Source of the DNA: S012-113 sp039714715
GTDB taxonomy: Bacteria > Bacteroidota > Bacteroidia > Cytophagales > Cyclobacteriaceae
NCBI GenBank assembly: GCA_039714715.1
Contig: JBDLIU010000057.1
Location: forward strand, 1 to 20,089
Reading direction: 5' to 3'
DNA length: 20,089 nucleotides
The notes below the pieces were generated by a model. The model was given only the letters and a program-made list of their open reading frames with translations, had not been told where the DNA came from and searched no databases. Both the position numbers and the translations under genes were made by a program. Within the stretch, counting starts at the first letter, position 1. Every line of letters starts with the position of its first letter. Positions 14,337 to 20,089 of this stretch are shown one piece after another.

Positions 14337-16859
14337 ATGGCAGAAGAAAATAAAGAAGGCCTCCCTAATTCAGAGACCATAATTCCTATTAATATTGAAG
14401 ATGAAATGCGCGTGGCTTACATCGATTATTCGATGTCAGTTATAGTATCGCGTGCCTTGCCGGATGTAAGAGACGGACTTAAACCAGTTCACAGGCGAGT
14501 GTTGTATGGTATGCTTGATTTAGGTGTAACATATAACAAAGCTCATAAGAAATCAGCTCGTATTGTTGGAGAGGTGCTGGGTAAGTATCATCCCCATGGT
14601 GATTCATCAGTTTATGATACGATGGTAAGGATGGCACAGGAGTGGTCATTAAGATATCCGCTTGTAGATGGTCAGGGTAACTTCGGTTCAATTGACGGAG
14701 ATTCACCGGCTGCTATGCGTTATACAGAAGCACGCTTAAAGCGTATTGCCGATGAAATGCTCACGGATATCAACAAAGACACAGTTGATTACCAGCTGAA
14801 TTTTGACGATTCCCTCAAGGAACCCACTGTTTTACCGGCCAGGTTGCCTAACCTGCTCTTAAATGGCTCATCAGGTATTGCTGTTGGTATGGCAACCAAC
14901 ATGCCTCCCCATAATATCACTGAGGTAATTACAGGTGTTCAGGCCTATATCGATAATAACGATATCACTATTGAAGAACTGATGCAGCATATTACTGCAC
15001 CAGACTTTCCGACCGGTGGAACAATTTATGGCTATACCGGAGTAAGATCAGCCTATGAAACAGGCCGCGGAAGGGTGGTAATGAGAGCTAAATCTCACTT
15101 CGATACAACCAAAACGGGTAAGGAGCAGATTATTGTTACTGAAATACCTTACCAGGTTAACAAGGCTTCTATGATTGAAAAGACGGCAGCTCTGATTAAC
15201 GAAAAGAAAATTGAAGGTATCTCGGATATCCGTGACGAATCAGACAGAAATGGATTACGAATCGTATACGATTTAAAGAAAGATGCCATACCCAATATAG
15301 TTCTCAATAACTTATTCAAATACACGCAATTACAGTCATCGTTTGGCGTAAACAACATTGCACTTGTTAAAGGAAGGCCTCATACCTTAAACCTGAAAGA
15401 TATTATCAGGCATTATGTAGATCATCGTCATGAAGTGGTTGTTCGCAGAACTGAGTATGAAAAGAAAGAAGCAGAGAAGCGTGCTCACATACTGGAAGGT
15501 TACCTGATTGCACTTGATAATCTTGATGAGGTAATAGCACTTATAAGAAGCTCCAAAGACCCGGATGTAGCAAAAGAAGGTCTGATTAAGAAGTTTAAAT
15601 TATCTGAAATACAAGCCAAGGCTATTCTTGAAATGCGATTACAGCGTCTTACAGGTCTTGAAAGGGATAAAATCCAGAAAGAATACAAAGAGGTGATGGC
15701 GCTCATTAAAGAGCTTACAGAAATTCTTGAGAATGAAGAGCTTCGTATGGGCATTATTAAAGATGAGCTCGAAGCAGTGAAGGAGCGTTATGGTGATGAA
15801 AGAAGAACAGACATTGAACATGCAGCAGATGACATGACTGCTGAAGATATGATCCCGGATGATGAAATGGTAATTACCATATCACATGAGGGTTATATCA
15901 AGCGTACAGCGCTTGTAGAATACAGAACCCAGGGTAGAGGTGGCGTAGGTTCAAAAGGTGCGACCAGCAAAACTGATGATTTTGTTGAGCATTTGTTTAC
16001 CGCTACAAATCATAATTACCTGCTTATTTTCACACAAGGGGGTAAAGTGTTCTGGAAGAAAGTATGGGCTATTCCGGAAGGCGGCAAAGCTACCAAGGGA
16101 CGTGCCATACAAAATCTTATCAATATTGAGCCAGGAGATAAGGTAAGGGCTGTAATTAATGTAAAGGACCTTAATGATGAAGATTATATAAACAACTACT
16201 TCATTACTATGTGCACGGCCAACGGTACTATAAAGAAAACTTCGTTGGAAGCTTACTCAAGACCCAGACAGAATGGTATTAACGCCATTAATATTGCTGA
16301 AGGTGATTGTTTAATAGAGGTTAGACTTACCAATGGCAATAATCATATCATCATTGCCTCCAGCGAAGGACAGGCTATTCATTTCCACGAATCACATGTT
16401 CGTCCAATGGGTAGAACAGCAACCGGTGTGCGCGGTATTAGGCTTGAAGGAAAGGGAAATAAGGCAATTGGCATGGTATGTGTACCACACGAGGAGTCAA
16501 CGTTACTGGTTGTCTCTGAAAAGGGGTACGGCAAACGCTCGTCAGTAACAGAGTACAGGATCACCAAACGAGGTGGTAAAGGTGTAAAAGCCATGAATAT
16601 TACTGATAAAACCGGAAGCCTTGTAGCTATTAAAGGTGTTAATGATACTGATGACTTGATGATTATCAATAAATCCGGAATCACCATAAGGCTAGAGGTT
16701 GAAGGACTTAGAGTAATGGGCAGAGCTACACAAGGTGTTAAGCTTATCCGACTGAATAAAAATGATGAAATATCTTCTGTTGAAAAGATTGAAAAAATAG
16801 AAGTTATTATAGATCCGGAAGAAGCTGGTCCTGAAAATAATGAAGAGGTAAAAGAATAG
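14337..16859 (+). CDS. gyrA: DNA gyrase subunit A
   Basis: GyrA is the breakage-reunion subunit of gyrase (with GyrB), which introduces negative supercoils using ATP. The 840-residue protein has the N-terminal winged-helix region with the catalytic Tyr129 in AAMRYTEARL, the quinolone-resistance region GKYHPHGDSSVYDT (Ser90 and Asp94 correspond to E. coli Ser83 and Asp87, so no common resistance change), the coiled-coil arm (about 365-490), and a C-terminal six-bladed pinwheel. The GyrA box is QGRGGVG (532-538) instead of the classical QRRGGKG. The length and the box argue for GyrA over ParC. It ends in an acidic tail (DPEEAGPENNEEVKE). It has its own promoter and lies 41 nt before the TPR gene. 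Confidence 0.97.
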   Translation: MAEENKEGLPNSETIIPINIEDEMRVAYIDYSMSVIVSRALPDVRDGLKPVHRRVLYGMLDLGVTYNKAHKKSARIVGEVLGKYHPHGDSSVYDTMVRMAQEWSLRYPLVDGQGNFGSIDGDSPAAMRYTEARLKRIADEMLTDINKDTVDYQLNFDDSLKEPTVLPARLPNLLLNGSSGIAVGMATNMPPHNITEVITGVQAYIDNNDITIEELMQHITAPDFPTGGTIYGYTGVRSAYETGRGRVVMRAKSHFDTTKTGKEQIIVTEIPYQVNKASMIEKTAALINEKKIEGISDIRDESDRNGLRIVYDLKKDAIPNIVLNNLFKYTQLQSSFGVNNIALVKGRPHTLNLKDIIRHYVDHRHEVVVRRTEYEKKEAEKRAHILEGYLIALDNLDEVIALIRSSKDPDVAKEGLIKKFKLSEIQAKAILEMRLQRLTGLERDKIQKEYKEVMALIKELTEILENEELRMGIIKDELEAVKERYGDERRTDIEHAADDMTAEDMIPDDEMVITISHEGYIKRTALVEYRTQGRGGVGSKGATSKTDDFVEHLFTATNHNYLLIFTQGGKVFWKKVWAIPEGGKATKGRAIQNLINIEPGDKVRAVINVKDLNDEDYINNYFITMCTANGTIKKTSLEAYSRPRQNGINAINIAEGDCLIEVRLTNGNNHIIIASSEGQAIHFHESHVRPMGRTATGVRGIRLEGKGNKAIGMVCVPHEESTLLVVSEKGYGKRSSVTEYRITKRGGKGVKAMNITDKTGSLVAIKGVNDTDDLMIINKSGITIRLEVEGLRVMGRATQGVKLIRLNKNDEISSVEKIEKIEVIIDPEEAGPENNEEVKE

Positions 16860-16900
16860 AATAATAAGTAAAATATTAATAACTTAAAAATTTTAAACGG

Positions 16901-18058
16901 ATGAAACGATTAATGATGTTGATGCTGGCAGTGGTTATTGGAGCTTCTGCATTAGCTCAAAACAAAAATGTAAATAAGGCAAACATAGCCAGAGAAAAAG
17001 GCGAGCTTGCTGAAGCTATTGCATTAATAGAACCTGCAACTACATTTGAGAAAACCATGAATAAAGGTCGTACATGGTATATTAGAGGCCAAATTTATGG
17101 TGATATTGCTACATCTGAGGATGAGACTATACGAGCAATCGACCCAAAAGCATCAGTAAAAGCAGCCGAATCTTATAGAAAAGTGCTCGAACTTGAAAAA
17201 GAAGGTAGCACCTACCATGGTTTATCAAATATCAATTTGACTAATCTCAATGGTAGCATAATGAATAAAGGTGTTGATGCTTTTAATAGTGAAGACTATG
17301 AAACCGCCCTGGCAGCATTTTCCGAGTATTCAGAAGTGTCGCCAAAGGATACAACCGGGTATCTTTATTCTGCCCTTATGGCACAGCAATTAGAAAGATA
17401 TGATGAAGTAGTTAAGTGGTATGATAAAGTATTTGCCATTGATTATTACCCAAAGAGTGGTTTTAATTCTGTGATATACTATGAAATGAATAAGCTTGAC
17501 GATTATGAATCTGCACTTAAGCATGTGAAACTGGCACAGGAGAAATTTCCTGAAGATAATAACTTCAAAAAGACAGAAGTAGATATCCTTATTAAAATGG
17601 ATAAGCTGGATGATGCCATTAATGAGCTAAAAGCTGCTATTGCTGCAGAACCTGAAAATGCTGGCCTTTATACCAACCTTGGTCTGCTTTATGACTCCCA
17701 GGAAGAATATGAATTAGCAATTGAACAGTACAAAAAAGCACTTGCTATTGACCCTAATGACCGTTTTTCATTGATTAATATGGCAGTTTATCACATTGGC
17801 CGAGGAGATAAAGTCTACAAGAAAGCGTTGGAATTGGATGTTAGAGCAGTAAAAGAGTTTGATAAAATTGAAGCTGAAGCTAAATCAGAATGGAGCAAGT
17901 CTATTCCATTATTAGATAAAGTTCTTGAGGCAGATGACACTGACGAATTAGCACTTCAAAACCTTCATGCTGTTTATTACAAGCTTAAGGATTTTAAAAT
18001 GGCTAAGAAATACGAAGACAGAAGAAAAGAGCTGGGCTATATAATTGACGAAGAATAA
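16901..18058 (+). CDS. Secreted tetratricopeptide-repeat protein
   Basis: A 385-residue protein with signal peptide MKRLMMLMLAVVIGASALA cut before Gln20. The rest is helical with TPR units; the clearest is at about 253-286 (GLYTNLGLLYDSQEEYELAI then QYKKALAIDPND), with weaker ones at about 125-160 (DAFNSEDYETALAAFSEYSE) and near the end (LALQNLHAVYYKLKDFKMAK). TPRs are protein-binding scaffolds; no enzyme domain is seen, and it is probably periplasmic. It follows gyrA by 41 nt without an obvious own promoter, so it may be read through from gyrA. A strong terminator follows. The partner is unknown. Confidence 0.88.
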   Translation: MKRLMMLMLAVVIGASALAQNKNVNKANIAREKGELAEAIALIEPATTFEKTMNKGRTWYIRGQIYGDIATSEDETIRAIDPKASVKAAESYRKVLELEKEGSTYHGLSNINLTNLNGSIMNKGVDAFNSEDYETALAAFSEYSEVSPKDTTGYLYSALMAQQLERYDEVVKWYDKVFAIDYYPKSGFNSVIYYEMNKLDDYESALKHVKLAQEKFPEDNNFKKTEVDILIKMDKLDDAINELKAAIAAEPENAGLYTNLGLLYDSQEEYELAIEQYKKALAIDPNDRFSLINMAVYHIGRGDKVYKKALELDVRAVKEFDKIEAEAKSEWSKSIPLLDKVLEADDTDELALQNLHAVYYKLKDFKMAKKYEDRRKELGYIIDEE

Positions 18059-18077
18059 TTTTAATTACAATATTTTG

Positions 18078-18109
18078 AAAAGCTGATCTACTACAGGTCA
18101 GCTTTTTTT
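18078..18109 (+). terminator. Rho-independent terminator after the TPR gene
   Basis: AAAAGCTGATC (18078-18088) pairs with GGTCAGCTTTT (18096-18106), 11 bp with one G-U, loop of 7 nt, followed by a T run to 18109. It ends the gyrA/TPR transcription unit 20 nt after the stop. Confidence 0.88.
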
Positions 18110-18204
18110 ATTTGGAAAATTCTTATCAAATTGACTAAAAGTATTAATCAAAATTTATTTTAGTTATTTATTGATGCAGAATCCCGACCAATAGCTTCAG
18201 GGTT

Positions 18205-18243
18205 TTCTTATATGGTAGTATTCTTATATGAATGGAATACCAT
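18205..18243. repeat. Short direct and inverted repeats upstream of the Asp-box protein gene
   Basis: TTCTTATATG occurs twice (18205-18214 and 18221-18230), 16 nt apart start to start. GTATTC (18218-18223) and GAATAC (18235-18240) form an inverted repeat around 11 nt. This lies about 50-90 nt before the ATG, where an operator could be. No exact -7 box is seen in the 234-nt gap. Confidence 0.4.
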
Positions 18244-18292
18244 TTCTGTAGCTTCTTTGTAACTTCATGACAAATTAACAAAAGTCTTAATC

Positions 18293-20089
18293 ATGAAGTT
18301 AACAGGTAAATTTTTAGCGCTTGTATTTATCTCTTTATTGATAACAACCGGAGTAAATGCACAAAAGAAAAAGAAATCAAAATCAACTACGACAGCCAGT
18401 AGCTCGTTGCTGGAAAAAACATCTCTTTCAGGACTAAAGTTCAGAAGTATAGGCCCCGCTTTGACAAGCGGCCGTATCTCTGATTTTGCTGTCAATCCTG
18501 ACAATCCAAAGGAAATTTATGTAGCAGCCTCTGCCGGAGGAGTATGGAAAACTGTGAATGCCGGAAATACATTTACCCCAATTTTTGATAGTCAGGGTAG
18601 TTTTTCAATAGGATGTATTACCATGGACCCTAACAACCATAACGTTTTATGGGTAGGCACCGGTGAAAACAACAATCAGAGAAGTGTAGACTTTGGTGAT
18701 GGTATTTATAGATCAAACAATGCTGGTAAATCCTGGAAACACATGGGATTAAAAAACTCAGAGCACATTGGTATGGTTACCATCGATCCAAGAAATTCAG
18801 ATGTTGTATATGTAGCTGCAGTTGGGCCTCTTTGGAGTGCCGGTGGAGATCGCGGATTATACAAAACGACTGATGGAGGAGAAACCTGGAATTCAATTCT
18901 TACCGTAGATGAACATACAGGAGTGAATGAGGTTCATATGGATCCCAGGAATCCCGATATTCTTTACGCCACTACACATCAAAGAAGGCGACATGTATTT
19001 ACCTATATTGGAGGTGGCCCCGGTTCAGCAATTCACAAAAGTACAGATGCTGGTGCCACATGGAATAAAATTACTAAAGGACTCCCTGGTGTAGATTTAG
19101 GACGTATTGGAATGACTATTTCACCAGCAGATCCTGAAAAAATTTATGCTATTGTTGAAGCAGCCGAAGGAAAAGGTGGATTTTATATATCAACCAACAG
19201 AGGTGCTTCATGGCAAAAACGAAACAGTTATGTGACCAGTGGCAACTATTACCAGGAATTGTTTGCTGATCCGGTTGACCCTGATAAAGTATATGTAATG
19301 AACAATTGGATGCGTGTAACCCGTGATGGTGGTAAAACAATGGATTATGTAGGGGAGGACTTTAAGCATATTGACAATCATGCCATGTGGATCAATCCTG
19401 ATGATACCGACCACATAATTAATGGAAATGACGGAGGTGTTTACACTACATGGGATGGTGGCAAACACTGGGATTTCATGGCTAATTTGCCTGTTACACA
19501 GTTTTATAAAGTAGCCACAGATAATGCAGAACCATTCTACAATATCTATGGTGGCACTCAAGACAACTTTAGTCTTGGTGGTCCTTCAAGGACTATCAGC
19601 GGCAACGGTATTGCCAACAGCGAATGGTTTATTACCAATGGTGGAGATGGTTTTGAGTCACAGGTTGACCCCAATAATCCGGACATTGTATTTGCTCAAT
19701 CACAATATGGAGGGCTGGTTAGATACGACAAGCAAAGTGGAGAAGGATTAAGCATCAAACCTCAACCAAGGAAAGATGAAAACAGCTATCGCTGGAACTG
19801 GGATGCCCCATTAGTAATAAGCAAGCACAAAACGGGCAGACTCTATTTTGCTGCTAATAAGGTATTTAGAAGCGATGATTATGGTAACAGCTGGAATGTG
19901 ATCAGTGATGATATTACCGCTCAGATTGACCGTAATAAGCTTGTGGTAATGGGCCGAATCTGGGGAATGGACGCTGTAATGAAAAATGGATCAACCTCTC
20001 AGTATGGAACCATTGTAGCCATGGATGAATCCCCATTGGATGAGAATTTAATTATTGTTGGTACAGATGACGGATTGATACAGGTCAGT
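18293..20089 (+). CDS. Secreted Asp-box (BNR / VPS10-sortilin-like) propeller protein, 3' end missing
   Basis: The frame is open from the ATG at 18293 to the last base of the window (599 codons), so the C terminus is not seen. The signal peptide MKLTGKFLALVFISLLITTG ends VNA before Gln. After a Lys/Ser/Thr-rich linker, at least seven Asp-box turns are visible, for example SNNAGKSW, TTDGGETW, STDAGATW, STNRGASW, TWDGGKHW and SDDYGNSW, often preceded by DPxNPDxxY strands (DPRNPDILYA, DPNNPDIVFA). Such proteins are often labelled glycosyl hydrolase or VPS10/sortilin in Bacteroidota; family members usually exceed 1000 residues. No catalytic residues can be assigned, so hydrolase activity is not supported. 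It is a separate transcription unit. Confidence 0.9.
   Translation, partial: MKLTGKFLALVFISLLITTGVNAQKKKKSKSTTTASSSLLEKTSLSGLKFRSIGPALTSGRISDFAVNPDNPKEIYVAASAGGVWKTVNAGNTFTPIFDSQGSFSIGCITMDPNNHNVLWVGTGENNNQRSVDFGDGIYRSNNAGKSWKHMGLKNSEHIGMVTIDPRNSDVVYVAAVGPLWSAGGDRGLYKTTDGGETWNSILTVDEHTGVNEVHMDPRNPDILYATTHQRRRHVFTYIGGGPGSAIHKSTDAGATWNKITKGLPGVDLGRIGMTISPADPEKIYAIVEAAEGKGGFYISTNRGASWQKRNSYVTSGNYYQELFADPVDPDKVYVMNNWMRVTRDGGKTMDYVGEDFKHIDNHAMWINPDDTDHIINGNDGGVYTTWDGGKHWDFMANLPVTQFYKVATDNAEPFYNIYGGTQDNFSLGGPSRTISGNGIANSEWFITNGGDGFESQVDPNNPDIVFAQSQYGGLVRYDKQSGEGLSIKPQPRKDENSYRWNWDAPLVISKHKTGRLYFAANKVFRSDDYGNSWNVISDDITAQIDRNKLVVMGRIWGMDAVMKNGSTSQYGTIVAMDESPLDENLIIVGTDDGLIQVS

Noticed and set aside
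16333..16687. Overlapping open frames of 71 and 102 codons on either strand within gyrA.
   Set aside because: They lie in the GyrA pinwheel domain, whose translation is fully consistent; these are shadow frames.
14337..16859. Quinolone-resistance change in gyrA.
   Set aside because: The positions matching E. coli Ser83 and Asp87 are Ser90 and Asp94, the susceptible-type residues.
19149..19751. Several open frames of 60-117 codons on both strands inside the Asp-box protein gene, including 19208-19561 on the - strand.
   Set aside because: They are covered by a 599-codon frame with consistent Asp-box repeats and have no recognisable domain of their own.
1..20089. CRISPR array, tRNA, rRNA, insertion sequence or prophage.
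   Set aside because: I found no spaced repeat array, no cloverleaf or rRNA-like stretch, and no transposase or phage gene on either strand by reading; a dedicated search could still find a small RNA.

Overview
The window reads as chromosomal DNA of a Bacteroidota bacterium, most likely a Cytophagales-type marine or soil lineage. The grounds are AT-rich sequence, short signal peptides that end in AxA before Gln, Bacteroidota-type -7 boxes (TAnnTTTG) in front of several genes, no Shine-Dalgarno sequences, and families common in that group (DUF-like secreted proteins, small porin-type barrels, a long Asp-box/sortilin protein). The genus cannot be fixed from the sequence alone. No phage, transposase, CRISPR array, tRNA or rRNA is visible.

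Positions 1-4834 hold the distal part of a tryptophan operon on the + strand: the end of trpG, then trpD, trpC, trpF, trpB and trpA. Together they carry chorismate/anthranilate to tryptophan. trpD/C, C/F and F/B each overlap by 4 nt (ATGA). The chain breaks only before trpA, where a perfect 26-nt palindrome sits in the gap. Positions 4848-8888 hold four genes on the - strand, in transcription order: a two-motif acyltransferase of the phospholipid type, a membrane-anchored cytochrome c with a SirB2-like membrane part, a PrsW-type intramembrane protease (GTG start, 4-nt overlap) and a lipoprotein. This looks like one envelope-related operon.

Positions 9079-11601 hold coaX (type III pantothenate kinase, +) converging on ctaA (heme A synthase, -), with a small outer-membrane barrel gene upstream of ctaA. 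The coaX/ctaA junction is the oddest spot in the window. It is a 157-bp quasi-palindrome with 28-nt imperfect terminal inverted repeats, one arm starting in the coaX stop codon and the other encoding the last residues of CtaA.

Positions 11873-18058 run on the + strand: a small secreted helical protein with a clear terminator, an unknown cytosolic protein followed closely by a barrel protein with a TTG start and a basic tail, gyrA with its own -7 box, and a secreted TPR protein with a strong terminator. From 18293 to the window edge is the first 599 codons of a secreted Asp-box (BNR/VPS10-sortilin-like) propeller protein. Most of the window is ordinary core genome. I found no convincing new multi-gene system; the most interesting signals are the intergenic palindromes and the acyltransferase/cytochrome/PrsW/lipoprotein cluster.
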